7,536 nt of DNA. It comes from Bacillota bacterium. Its GTDB lineage: Bacteria > Bacillota > Clostridia > Oscillospirales > Ruminococcaceae. Position numbers and translations under genes: made by a program. Below the pieces are notes generated by a model, which was not told where the DNA came from, ran no database searches, and was given only the letters and a program-made list of their open reading frames with translations. Where the stretch lies: NCBI GenBank assembly GCA_023395695.1, contig JAEWYJ010000247.1, positions 1 to 7,536 of the forward strand, read 5' to 3'. Shown here piece by piece: positions 1 to 6,994 of the stretch. How positions within the stretch are numbered: position 1 is the stretch's first letter; each line of letters starts with the position of its first letter.

Positions 1-223
1 TTACAACGCAGTAAGGAACAATTTTGGGACCGGGTAATCTGGATATTTTTTCTATGTGATCTATGATCTTTAAAAAAGCCTGCGAAACAGCCTCCTCGGC
101 GTCCGAATGTGAACGCAGCATTTGAAAAGATATGTTATAAAACTTTACGTTGGACTCTTTAAAAAGCTGATTAACCAAATCCTTCTCACTGTCTGACAGC
201 GCACCCAAAAATATAATAATCAA
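1..223 (-). CDS. ECF-type RNA polymerase sigma-70 factor, N-terminal part (3' end beyond left edge)
   Basis: This is the first 74 codons of a sigma factor that would direct RNA polymerase to a dedicated promoter set. The frame is open from the start codon to the left edge. Seen in the translation: an N-terminal helix (SDSEKDLVNQLFKES, residues 10-24), then DAEEAVSQAFLKI at residues 41-53, which is the sigma region 2.1-2.2 signature (the usual family form is DAEDAVQEAFLKI), then HIEKIS and the start of region 2.3-2.4 (KIVPYCVV, 67-74). Region 4 would lie outside the window. I chose the TTG at 223-221 because GGAGG sits at 237-233 with a 9-nt spacer and a promoter lies just upstream. An in-frame ATG at 256-254 has no Shine-Dalgarno sequence and falls almost on the predicted transcription start. 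No anti-sigma gene is visible. The family call is fairly secure; the regulon and signal are unknown. Confidence 0.83.
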   Translation of the reverse strand, partial: MIIIFLGALSDSEKDLVNQLFKESNVKFYNISFQMLRSHSDAEEAVSQAFLKIIDHIEKISRLPGPKIVPYCVV

Positions 224-232
224 AAGTATTCG

Positions 233-237
233 CCTCC
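233..237 (-). promoter_or_regulatory. Ribosome binding site that sets the TTG start of the sigma factor gene
   Basis: GGAGG on the minus strand, 9 nt before the TTG at 223-221. No ATG or GTG lies at a workable distance, so this site is the main argument for a TTG start. Confidence 0.75.
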
Positions 238-265
238 AGAGATCGGTTTTTTGCATTTATTTTTG

Positions 266-294
266 ATTATGAAGGAGTCCTTTAAAAATTGCAA
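266..294 (-). promoter_or_regulatory. Sigma-A type promoter for the sigma factor gene
   Basis: On the minus strand, TTGCAA (294-289, 4 of 6 consensus matches) is followed by an exactly 17-nt spacer and CATAAT (271-266, 5 of 6 matches). Transcription would start near 259, leaving a leader of about 36 nt that contains the GGAGG site. It lies downstream of the pfkA terminator, so the sigma factor gene has its own transcription unit. The -35 hexamer lies inside the inverted repeat at 275-300. Confidence 0.65.
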
Positions 295-300
295 GGACTC
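275..300. repeat. Perfect 8-bp inverted repeat over the -35 region (candidate operator)
   Basis: GAGTCCTT at 275-282 and AAGGACTC at 293-300 are perfect inverted arms separated by 10 nt. No run of T follows on either strand, so it does not look like an intrinsic terminator. It covers the -35 hexamer and about half of the promoter spacer, a position where a bound dimer would block RNA polymerase. Its half-site is shared with the repeat at 472-484. The operator role is inference. Confidence 0.5.
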
Positions 301-586
301 TATCAAGCGAACTTGCATGCCCCGGCGGACTGCTGCCCGCGTTAAAAGTACGGTACCGCGGCGCCTCCCCCGTCTCATCGGCAAAATTGCAGTCATTTGC
401 CAACATAAAATAATACAGGATTGGCAGAGGTATTTTGTAGCTGACAAAGCGGCAAATGCAGATGGACAGATGTCCTTTAAGGACGACAACGCAGTCAGGT
501 ACAAAACAACAGACCGACAAGAGATTTTAATTTTCTGATGGTTTGACTATACTTGCGGGCAGGCCCTCTCGTAACGTTCACTAAGC
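301..586. other. Intergenic stretch with no supportable gene
   Basis: This lies between the pfkA terminator and the promoter of the sigma factor gene. Open frames of 87-95 codons exist on both strands (minus 257-520 and 220-504; plus 251-538). None has a Shine-Dalgarno sequence at its start or a recognisable domain, and they overlap each other. Short palindromes are present: CGGTACCG at 351-358, CAAG-CGAA-CTTG at 304-315, and the repeat at 472-484. I see no tRNA, riboswitch or insertion sequence. The role is unknown, possibly a regulatory upstream region. Confidence 0.5.
472..484. repeat. Short perfect inverted repeat with the same half-site as 275-300
   Basis: GTCCTT (472-477), one T, then AAGGAC (479-484). 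The arms equal the inner six bases of the arms at 275-300, but the gap is 1 nt, not 10. The centres of the two repeats are about 190 bp apart. It overlaps a looser palindrome, GGACA-GA-TGTCC, at 464-475. It may be a remote operator, a transcribed hairpin or chance. Confidence 0.35.
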
Positions 587-617
587 AAAAAAGCGCCATC
601 ACCGAAGTAATGACGCT
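587..617 (-). terminator. Rho-independent terminator of the murB-pfkA operon
   Basis: Read on the minus strand, an 11-bp stem (617-607 with 602-592) is capped by a C(UUCG)G tetraloop. Pairing is continuous with two G-U pairs. The stem is followed at once by a U tract (591-587). It starts about 70 nt past the pfkA stop codon, which marks the end of the operon. The 618-686 stretch between them shows nothing else. Confidence 0.88.
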
Positions 618-686
618 CCCCAGCCTGATAAGCCACAAAATTCATAAATGTGTGTGCAAAAAGATTTTTGGCTGCAGGCAGCGGGC

Positions 687-1658
687 TCAAATGGAAATAT
701 CGTTGGCGACACGGTAGAGGTTCATGTCAATGCCCTTATGCATGGCAAGCGCTTCCTCAATGTCGATATCCACAACTCTGCCCTGACGATAGACCACCAC
801 ACGCTTGCTCTGTCCTTGCTCTACAAGCTCAACGGCATGGTGACCCATCACGCTGGCAATGACACGTTCCTGAGCGGTAGGCGTGCCCCCGCGCTGCACA
901 TGGCCAAGCACGACGGCATTCGTCTCAATGCCGGTGAGCCGTTCAAGCTGCTCGGCAATCTCCGGCGCGCTGCCGACACCCTCAGCCACCATAATGATAA
1001 AATTCTGCTTGCCTGAGCGCAGTGTACTCACCATTTTGGCCACCACGTCGCGTTCGATGGAAAACTCAATCTCCGGCACAAGTATTGCCAGCGCCCCGCA
1101 TGCAATACCGGCGTGCAGCGCAATGTGGCCCGCATGCCGTCCCATAACCTCAATAACCGAGCAACGGTCATGCGACTGCGAGGTGTCCCGCACACGGTCA
1201 ACCATCTGCACCACCGTATTGATGGCCGTATCAAAGCCTATCGTGTAGTCCGAGGAGGAAATGTCGTTGTCGATGGTGCCCGGAATGCCAATACAGGGCA
1301 TGCCGTGTCGGCACAGATCCAAAGCACCCCGAAAAGTGCCGTCGCCGCCTATGGTTACCAGCGTGCCAATACCGGCCTTTTTGCAGATTTCCACCGCTTT
1401 GATGATATTGCGCTCCTCCGAAAATTCAGGGCAGCGCGAAGAATAAAGCGCCGTGCCGCCGCGCTGGAGAATTTCGCTGACGCTGCGCAAGTGCATATCC
1501 TCCATATCGTTGGCCAGCAGCCCGCTATAGCCGCGCTTGATGCCCACGACCGAAAAACCGCGGTTGATGCCCATGCGCACCACTGCGCGCACCGCAGCGT
1601 TCATTCCGGGGGCATCTCCGCCGCTGGTTAATATGCCGATGGATTTTTTCCTGATCAT
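687..1658 (-). CDS. pfkA: ATP-dependent 6-phosphofructokinase
   Basis: It phosphorylates fructose 6-phosphate to fructose 1,6-bisphosphate in the cytoplasm, the committed step of glycolysis. The 323-residue product matches the usual bacterial PfkA length of about 320. Motifs in order: GGDAPGMN (13-20, nucleotide binding), RGYSGL (42-47, effector-site region), IGGDGT (103-108), PGTIDND (126-132, with catalytic Asp130), EVMGRHAG, and GHVQRGG near the C-terminus (fructose 6-phosphate contacts). Gly107 and Gly127 are the residues that mark ATP users; pyrophosphate-dependent enzymes carry Asp and Lys there. I chose the ATG at 1658 because GGGAGG (1671-1666) lies 7 nt upstream. A GTG five codons earlier overlaps that site and would lack its own. 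It is the last gene of the operon, 37 nt after dnaE, and a terminator follows. By family it should be a tetramer inhibited by PEP and activated by ADP. Confidence 0.96.
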   Translation of the reverse strand: MIRKKSIGILTSGGDAPGMNAAVRAVVRMGINRGFSVVGIKRGYSGLLANDMEDMHLRSVSEILQRGGTALYSSRCPEFSEERNIIKAVEICKKAGIGTLVTIGGDGTFRGALDLCRHGMPCIGIPGTIDNDISSSDYTIGFDTAINTVVQMVDRVRDTSQSHDRCSVIEVMGRHAGHIALHAGIACGALAILVPEIEFSIERDVVAKMVSTLRSGKQNFIIMVAEGVGSAPEIAEQLERLTGIETNAVVLGHVQRGGTPTAQERVIASVMGHHAVELVEQGQSKRVVVYRQGRVVDIDIEEALAMHKGIDMNLYRVANDISI

Positions 1659-1665
1659 AACAATT

Positions 1666-1671
1666 CCTCCC
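1666..1671 (-). promoter_or_regulatory. Ribosome binding site that sets the pfkA start
   Basis: GGGAGG with a 7-nt spacer to the ATG at 1658. It excludes the longer GTG-started reading from 1673, which runs through the site itself. A small 5-bp inverted repeat (ACGAT-N4-ATCGT, 1674-1687) lies just before it in the dnaE-pfkA gap. Confidence 0.8.
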
Positions 1672-1695
1672 ACACGATTGATATCGTACAGCGGT

Positions 1696-4600
1696 CTATT
1701 CGACCACCGCTACATTCTGTTCGCCAAGCTCCTCTTTTAACACCCGCAGCAGTATTCCGCAGAGCGAAACCCATAACTCTCGGGGCGCCAGAGTCAACTG
1801 ACGGCTTTCAGTAAAGTATACATACACAGGGGTATCGCCGTCAAACACCGTCATATATTTTTGCGCGCTGAGCCACGCGGGCGACCCCGGCGCGGCGACC
1901 TTCAGATACAACCCCGGCCTTAATGCCTTGCTGCGGGTCTTTTCTGGCGGAGGCGGGGCTTTATTGGCATAAACGCCTGCCTGCTGGGCCGTATTTCCCA
2001 TATCGTCCAAGGGGCGCGCCTCCTCTAAAATGAGCTTGGGGTCCTCGTCCTCCCTGTAGGACAATCTGCCGCTAAAAACCACGAGTCGGTCCACCTCGGT
2101 TAGCGCCGCATATTGCGCAAGCACCCGCGGAAAAACCAGCACTTCAATACTGCCGGTCAGGTCTTCGGCCGCGAGGTAGGCCATGGTATCCCCTTTTTTG
2201 ATGATGGTCAGCTTTTTTGCGTCCACGACCGCAGCAATGCTGATACGGGCATCATCGTGAAGCGCGTCGGTTTTGCTCTCGGCCGAAGCGATAATGTCTG
2301 AAACGCTGACAACCGGCAGCGATGCAATCAGCTCACGATAGGCCAGCAGCGGATGCCCTGACACATAAAGACCAATGATCTCTTTTTCCATCTTCAAAAG
2401 CTGCGAGGGCTCAAATTCGGGCTGCTGGGCCAGTTGCTGATGCGCGTTATCCTCACCGGAGGAAAAGCCGTCAAATAAATTAACCTGCCCTGAGATATTT
2501 GCCTTATGTACCCGGTCAATATCCTCCAAAAGTGCGTCGCAGCCCGAGAGCAGCGCCCGGCGTGAAAGATTAAAGCCGTCGCAGGCCCCGCATTTAATCA
2601 GACTTTCCAGACTGCGACGCCGCAGGTCGGAAGCGTAGAGCCGGTTGCAGAAATCATAGATGTCGGTAAATTTGCCGTTGGTTTGCCGCGCGTCAAGTAT
2701 GGCGCGCACCACCCCACGCCCGAGGTTTTTAATCGCGAGCAGCCCAAAGCGGATGCCGGATTCCGTCGCGGAAAACGCCTCAAGGCTTTCGTTTACGTCG
2801 GGGGGCAGAATGCGAATGCCCAGTCTTGCGCACTCGCCTATATAAGCAACCACCTTTGGCGTATTGTCCAGAATGCTGGTCAACAGCGCTGCCATATACT
2901 CCTTGGGATAGTGATATTTGAGATAAGCGGTCTGATACGAAACGTAGGCATAGGCCGCCGCGTGCGATTTGTTAAAGGCATAAGCCGCAAAGGCGCTCAT
3001 TTCATCAAAAATAGCGTTGGCAACATCCTCCGGAATACCGTTTGCAATGCAGCCGGCGCACTCAATTGTACCGTCCTCATTTTTCAGGCCGTAAATGAAG
3101 TGCTCGCGCTCCTTTTGCATCACCGAGGCTTTCTTTTTGCTCATGGCACGGCGCACAAGATCGGCCCGCCCGTAGGAGAAGCCCGCCAGCTCGCGGCAGA
3201 TTTGCATGACCTGCTCCTGATACACAATGCAGCCGTAGGTGACGTCGAGGATATTTTTAAGCCTCGGGTGCTTATAGGTCACAAGCTCCGGCTTGTGACG
3301 GTTCTGAATATAGCGCGGAATAGATTCCATAGGCCCCGGGCGATAAAGCGAAATGACCGCAATCAAATCCTCCATATGTTCGGGGCCAAGCTGCATCAGT
3401 ACCTGCCGCATGCCGCCCGATTCAAACTGGAACACGCCCTCGGTATGCCCCCTGGAAAACATGGCATAAACCCCAGCGGCGTCGAGCGGGATGCCGTCCG
3501 CCGAAAAGTCCGGGGCCCTTTGGCGGATCATACGCTCACAGTCTGCAATGACCGTGAGGTTGCGCAGCCCAAGAAAATCCATCTTGAGCAGCCCCAGCTC
3601 CTCCAGTGTTCCCATCGGAAACTGTGTCACAATCGCATCCTCGCCGCTCTGTAAAGGAACATACCTTTCCACAGGCTCCTTGGAGATCACAACGCCGGCA
3701 GCGTGGGTTGAAGCGTGCCGCGGCATCCCCTCAAGGCTCATGGCAACGTCAATCAAATCGTGCGCGGCGGCGTCCTCGTCGTACAGGCGCTTAAAGTCCC
3801 TTGAAGAAGTCAGCGCCTTGGTAAGCGTAATGCCCAGCTCTGCCGGCACAAGCTTGGCGACGGTATCCACCTGCTGATAGCTCATCCCCAGCGCCCGGCC
3901 GCTGTCCCGAATGGCAGCGCGTGCCGCCATTGTGCCAAACGTGATAATCTGCGCAACATGGTCGGCCCCGTAGCGCCGAACGACATATTCTATGACCTCA
4001 GGACGGCGAACATAACAAAAATCAATATCAAAATCCGGCATGCTGATGCGCTCCGGATTTAAAAACCGCTCAAAGATCAAATGATATTTCATCGGATCAA
4101 TGCCGGTGATGCCAATGCAGTAGGCCGCAAGGCTGCCCGCGCCCGAGCCTCGGCCGGGGCCGACCGGAATACCCTGAGACCTTGCATAGGCGATAAAGTC
4201 ATGCACAATGAGGTAATAGTCGACATACCCCATCTTTTGGATAACCGACAGCTCGTATTCGAGCCGGTCAACGGCTTCCTGCGCGGGGTGCTCGCCGTAG
4301 TGGCGGCGCAGTCCCTCGTAGCAGCTGGTGCGAAAATATTCGCCGTTATCCCGCCCGTCAGGCGCTGTAAAGCTTGGGAGCTTTAACTCCCCGAAAGTGA
4401 ACACAACATTGCAGCGCTCGGCAATTTCCAGCGTCGTATCCAGCGCATCCTCAAAACCGGGCAGCGCCTTGAGCATCTCATCGCGGGTCTTGACAAAAAA
4501 CTCGTCGGTGGCAAACTCCATGCTGGAGTTTTCGACCGTCGTATTGGTTTGAATACAGGTCAGCACGTGCTGCATGCGGCTGTCCTCGCGGCGGATGTAA

Positions 4601-5223
4601 TGCGCGTCGTTCGTCGCAACAATCCCCACCCCCAGCTCGGTCGCCAGACGGCGCAGCAGGGGCAGGATGCGCTGCTGCTCGGCAATGCCGTGGTTTTGCA
4701 CCTCAATATAATAATTCTCCCGCCCGAAAATTTCAATATGCTTTTCGGCCGCCTGTTTCGCACCGTCGTAATCCCCTGCCATTAGCAGCCGGGGCAACTG
4801 CCCCGAGAGGCAGGCCGACAGGGCAATAAGCCCCTCGGACTTTTGGGCCAGCAGCGCCAGATCGACGCGCGGCTTGGTGTAAAAGCCTTCAATACAGCCA
4901 TGAGACACCAGTGAAATCAGATTCTGATAACCGGTCATATCTTTACAGAGCAGCACCAGATGATACGGCGAGGAGTCGATGCGGTGCACCTTATCCTGCA
5001 TGCCGCGCGGCGCAACATAAACCTCGCACCCAATAATGGGTTTGATGCCAGCCGCCTTTGCCCGCTTATAAAAATCGATAACGCCGTACATAACACCGTG
5101 GTCGGTAATAGCCATAGCAGTTTGTCCAATACTTTTGGCGTGTTCAAGCACTCTGTCAATGCGACAGGCGCCGTCGAGCAGGCTGTATTCGGTGTGCAGA
5201 TGCAGGTGCGCAAAACGATCCAT
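1696..5223 (-). CDS. dnaE: DNA polymerase III subunit alpha (DnaE)
   Basis: Catalytic subunit of replicative DNA polymerase III, C-family. At 1175 residues it is close to full-length DnaE (E. coli 1160). Domains in order: PHP domain (about 1-210; HLHLHTEYSLLDG at 6-18, TDHG at 40-43, GCE at 65-67, NDAHY at 205-209); polymerase palm and fingers with PDFDIDF (396-402; catalytic Asp399 and Asp401) and MDFLGLR (548-554; third catalytic Asp549); helix-hairpin-helix around 824-845; a clamp-binding motif QVNLF (913-917); an OB fold around 991-1075; a proline-rich linker (about 1089-1093); and a C-terminal domain. The ATG overlaps the whiA stop (TAATG), and GGGGAGG at 5237-5231 sits 7 nt upstream, so translation is probably coupled. 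Firmicutes usually also carry PolC, with DnaE extending primers. That division of labour is known from relatives, not shown here. Confidence 0.97.
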   Translation of the reverse strand: MDRFAHLHLHTEYSLLDGACRIDRVLEHAKSIGQTAMAITDHGVMYGVIDFYKRAKAAGIKPIIGCEVYVAPRGMQDKVHRIDSSPYHLVLLCKDMTGYQNLISLVSHGCIEGFYTKPRVDLALLAQKSEGLIALSACLSGQLPRLLMAGDYDGAKQAAEKHIEIFGRENYYIEVQNHGIAEQQRILPLLRRLATELGVGIVATNDAHYIRREDSRMQHVLTCIQTNTTVENSSMEFATDEFFVKTRDEMLKALPGFEDALDTTLEIAERCNVVFTFGELKLPSFTAPDGRDNGEYFRTSCYEGLRRHYGEHPAQEAVDRLEYELSVIQKMGYVDYYLIVHDFIAYARSQGIPVGPGRGSGAGSLAAYCIGITGIDPMKYHLIFERFLNPERISMPDFDIDFCYVRRPEVIEYVVRRYGADHVAQIITFGTMAARAAIRDSGRALGMSYQQVDTVAKLVPAELGITLTKALTSSRDFKRLYDEDAAAHDLIDVAMSLEGMPRHASTHAAGVVISKEPVERYVPLQSGEDAIVTQFPMGTLEELGLLKMDFLGLRNLTVIADCERMIRQRAPDFSADGIPLDAAGVYAMFSRGHTEGVFQFESGGMRQVLMQLGPEHMEDLIAVISLYRPGPMESIPRYIQNRHKPELVTYKHPRLKNILDVTYGCIVYQEQVMQICRELAGFSYGRADLVRRAMSKKKASVMQKEREHFIYGLKNEDGTIECAGCIANGIPEDVANAIFDEMSAFAAYAFNKSHAAAYAYVSYQTAYLKYHYPKEYMAALLTSILDNTPKVVAYIGECARLGIRILPPDVNESLEAFSATESGIRFGLLAIKNLGRGVVRAILDARQTNGKFTDIYDFCNRLYASDLRRRSLESLIKCGACDGFNLSRRALLSGCDALLEDIDRVHKANISGQVNLFDGFSSGEDNAHQQLAQQPEFEPSQLLKMEKEIIGLYVSGHPLLAYRELIASLPVVSVSDIIASAESKTDALHDDARISIAAVVDAKKLTIIKKGDTMAYLAAEDLTGSIEVLVFPRVLAQYAALTEVDRLVVFSGRLSYREDEDPKLILEEARPLDDMGNTAQQAGVYANKAPPPPEKTRSKALRPGLYLKVAAPGSPAWLSAQKYMTVFDGDTPVYVYFTESRQLTLAPRELWVSLCGILLRVLKEELGEQNVAVVE

Positions 5224-6125
5224 TAAACCGCCTCCCCTGTCTCGCGCAGCAGCTGCGCGGCCTGTGCAAGCTGGTTTAACCGGTGGTTGATGCCCGAACG
5301 GGATAAGCCCGAAAGTTTGGAGAGCTCGGAGAGCGACGCCTCAGGGTTTTGCTCCCGCAGGCAGGCTACCGCCACAGTTTGAGAAGGCAGTGTATCAAGC
5401 AGGTTATGCGCCCGCAAAAGCCCGATATCCGCAAGCTGCTTTTCGGCAGCCTTAAACAGCTTTCCCGCATTGGCTGCGTCACAGTTGGCCGCCCTGTTGG
5501 CGCGGTTGCGCAGGTCCTTGTAAATTTTTGTCTCCATCAGCTCAAGCGAGCAGCGGGTTGCACCCATCATGGTCAGCAGATCTTCAATCTGTTCGCTTTC
5601 TTTAAAATACAGCACCGTCTGTCCGCGGCGCACAGTGGATTTTGGCGGATAACCCGCGGTTGAGAGCAGCTCAAACAGCATGTCCGCCAGAGCGCCGTCG
5701 GGCGGCGTCAGCTCCAGATGGTAACCCTTGACCGGTTCGCTGACAGTACCGCAGGCCATAAATGCCCCGCCCAAAAACATCGGCAAATTTTCTTCCGACA
5801 TCAGTTCTCGGTTAAAGCGTGTCTCACTATGCTCAAAGGCACGCAGCAAGCGTCCAGCATCCTCCGTGCGGCGCAATTCCACAGTGTAAAGCAACGCGCC
5901 GCGCGGGGCCTTCTGCTCCGAAAAAGCGGCGCGAACACCAATGGCATCCTTAATGGCAAAACCATAGAGCTTTGAGACGGTCAGATGCTCGGTGGCAATT
6001 GAGACACCCCGGCTGTCAAAATTTTTGCCCATCAAAAGCAGGCCGTAGCAAAAGGCCCGGTAGTACGGACTTTTTGACGGCCGCGAAAGATAAATTTCCT
6101 CTTTGACACGCGCTGCATAGGACAA
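5223..6125 (-). CDS. whiA: WhiA family DNA-binding regulator
   Basis: WhiA is a conserved Gram-positive DNA-binding protein. It controls sporulation septation in Streptomyces and affects cell division and chromosome segregation in Bacillus. The 300-residue product is of family length. The N-terminal two-thirds matches the degenerate LAGLIDADG homing-endonuclease-like fold: the first motif region is weak (FCYGLLLMG, 25-33) and the second is clear (FLGGAFMACGTV, 117-128). A family signature follows (RNRANRAANCDAAN, 206-219). A C-terminal helix-turn-helix spans about 262-287 (LSELSKLSGLSRSGINHRL). The start is TTG (6125-6123), supported by GAGGTGA at 6138-6132 with a 6-nt spacer; no ATG exists nearby in frame. 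It lies 14 nt after rapZ, and its TAA shares one base with the dnaE ATG. No endonuclease activity is expected. Confidence 0.94.
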   Translation of the reverse strand: MSYAARVKEEIYLSRPSKSPYYRAFCYGLLLMGKNFDSRGVSIATEHLTVSKLYGFAIKDAIGVRAAFSEQKAPRGALLYTVELRRTEDAGRLLRAFEHSETRFNRELMSEENLPMFLGGAFMACGTVSEPVKGYHLELTPPDGALADMLFELLSTAGYPPKSTVRRGQTVLYFKESEQIEDLLTMMGATRCSLELMETKIYKDLRNRANRAANCDAANAGKLFKAAEKQLADIGLLRAHNLLDTLPSQTVAVACLREQNPEASLSELSKLSGLSRSGINHRLNQLAQAAQLLRETGEAV

Positions 6126-6131
6126 AGCTGC

Positions 6132-6138
6132 TCACCTC
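6132..6138 (-). promoter_or_regulatory. Ribosome binding site that supports the TTG start of whiA
   Basis: GAGGTGA lies in the 14-nt gap between the rapZ stop and the whiA TTG, with a 6-nt spacer. Ribosomes ending rapZ would be placed directly on it. Confidence 0.75.
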
Positions 6139-6139
6139 G

Positions 6140-6994
6140 TCAACGTTGGTAGTCCCGGTGCAAAATCAGAACCGAATCGTGGCTTTCTTTTAACCGATTG
6201 CCCAGCCGCTCGGCAAACGAGACCGAACGATGGCGGCCGCCGGTGCAGCCAAACGCAATTACAAGGCTGCTCTTGCCCTCCCGCACATAAAGCGGCAGCG
6301 AATAATCGAGCATGGCGTTGTAATGGGCCAGCAGACCCTCGGATTCCTCAAAGCTGAAAACATAGCCGCTGACCCGCTCGTCACAGCCGGTCAGCGGGCG
6401 CAGCTCCTGTATGTAGTGCGGGTTGGGCAGACAACGCACATCCAGCACAATATCGGCGTCCGCCGGAACGCCGTATTTAAAACCAAACGACATAACGGTG
6501 ACAGCCATGGCGTTGCTGCTTTTTGCAAAGAACAGCGAGACAATGCGTTCTTTAAGCTGCGAGGTTGAAAGCGTCGACGTGTCTACCAGATAATCGGCGC
6601 ATGCACGCAACGGGCTCATGGCCTTGCGTTCAAGCAGAATGGCTTCCTGCAGCACCTTGACCGAATCGTCCATCAGCGGGTGCTTGCGCCGCGTCTCTTT
6701 GAAGCGGCGAATCAACACCTCGTCGGCCGCGTCAAGATACAGGGTGCGCACCTTATAGCCCTTATCGGTGAATTTTTTCTTTGTCTCACTGAAATCTTCA
6801 AAGTAGCAGCAGCTGCGGATATCAACCACAACGGCATATTTGTTGTGCCGGGCCGAGGTCTGACACAGCGTGATAAACTGCTCAAGAAGCTCGGCCGGAA
6901 TATTGTCGATGCAAAAGTAGCCAATATCCTCCAAGGCATGCACGGCCTGAGACTTTCCGGCTCCGGAAAGTCCGGTAATGATTAAAAAATCCAT
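6140..6994 (-). CDS. rapZ: RNase adapter / nucleotide-binding protein RapZ (YvcJ family)
   Basis: Cytoplasmic P-loop protein. In E. coli RapZ senses glucosamine 6-phosphate and delivers a small RNA to RNase E; the Bacillus homologue YvcJ is a nucleotide-hydrolysing protein linked to competence. The 284-residue length is typical. The N-terminal half has Walker A GLSGAGKS (8-15), a Walker B-like strand VVVDIRS (55-61), and the family segments YFCIDNIP (26-33) and RRFKETRRKHPL (96-107). The C-terminal half has SFGFKYGVP (169-177), DVRCLPNPHY (185-194) and GCTGGRHRSV (249-258), which mark the phosphosugar/RNA-binding domain. The ATG lies inside murB (13-nt overlap) with AGAGG about 10 nt upstream, so it is probably coupled to murB. 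The E. coli RNA-decay mechanism may not apply in a Firmicute. Its place beside murB suggests a link to amino-sugar or cell-wall supply. Confidence 0.95.
   Translation of the reverse strand: MDFLIITGLSGAGKSQAVHALEDIGYFCIDNIPAELLEQFITLCQTSARHNKYAVVVDIRSCCYFEDFSETKKKFTDKGYKVRTLYLDAADEVLIRRFKETRRKHPLMDDSVKVLQEAILLERKAMSPLRACADYLVDTSTLSTSQLKERIVSLFFAKSSNAMAVTVMSFGFKYGVPADADIVLDVRCLPNPHYIQELRPLTGCDERVSGYVFSFEESEGLLAHYNAMLDYSLPLYVREGKSSLVIAFGCTGGRHRSVSFAERLGNRLKESHDSVLILHRDYQR

Noticed and set aside
275..300. Hairpin read as an intrinsic terminator
   Set aside because: The stem is perfect, but no T run follows on either strand. The pfkA transcript already ends at 587-617, and the repeat sits on a promoter, so an operator fits better.
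220..504. Minus-strand frame of 94 codons whose TGA overlaps the sigma factor TTG (TTGA)
   Set aside because: The junction looks like translational coupling. However, the frame has no ribosome binding site, odd composition and no domain, and the sigma factor promoter lies inside it, so the overlap is probably chance.
251..538. Plus-strand frame of 95 codons in the intergenic stretch
   Set aside because: It has no Shine-Dalgarno sequence before its TTG or its internal ATG, and no recognisable domain. It overlaps the opposing frames and the promoter.
1113..1631. Plus-strand open frame of 172 codons opposite pfkA
   Set aside because: It is a shadow of pfkA, His/Ala/Arg-rich with no recognisable domain.
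687..1658. Pyrophosphate-dependent phosphofructokinase
   Set aside because: The diagnostic residues are Gly107 and Gly127 (GGDG and PGTIDND), which mark the ATP-dependent class.
1674..1687. 5-bp inverted repeat in the dnaE-pfkA gap as an attenuator or terminator
   Set aside because: The stem is short and AT-rich, with no U tract. It is too weak to call and is probably incidental.
2683..3654. Long plus-strand open frame of 323 codons opposite dnaE
   Set aside because: It is antisense to well-supported dnaE sequence containing conserved polymerase motifs. It shows no domain or good ribosome binding site, and is explained by codon bias of the gene on the other strand.
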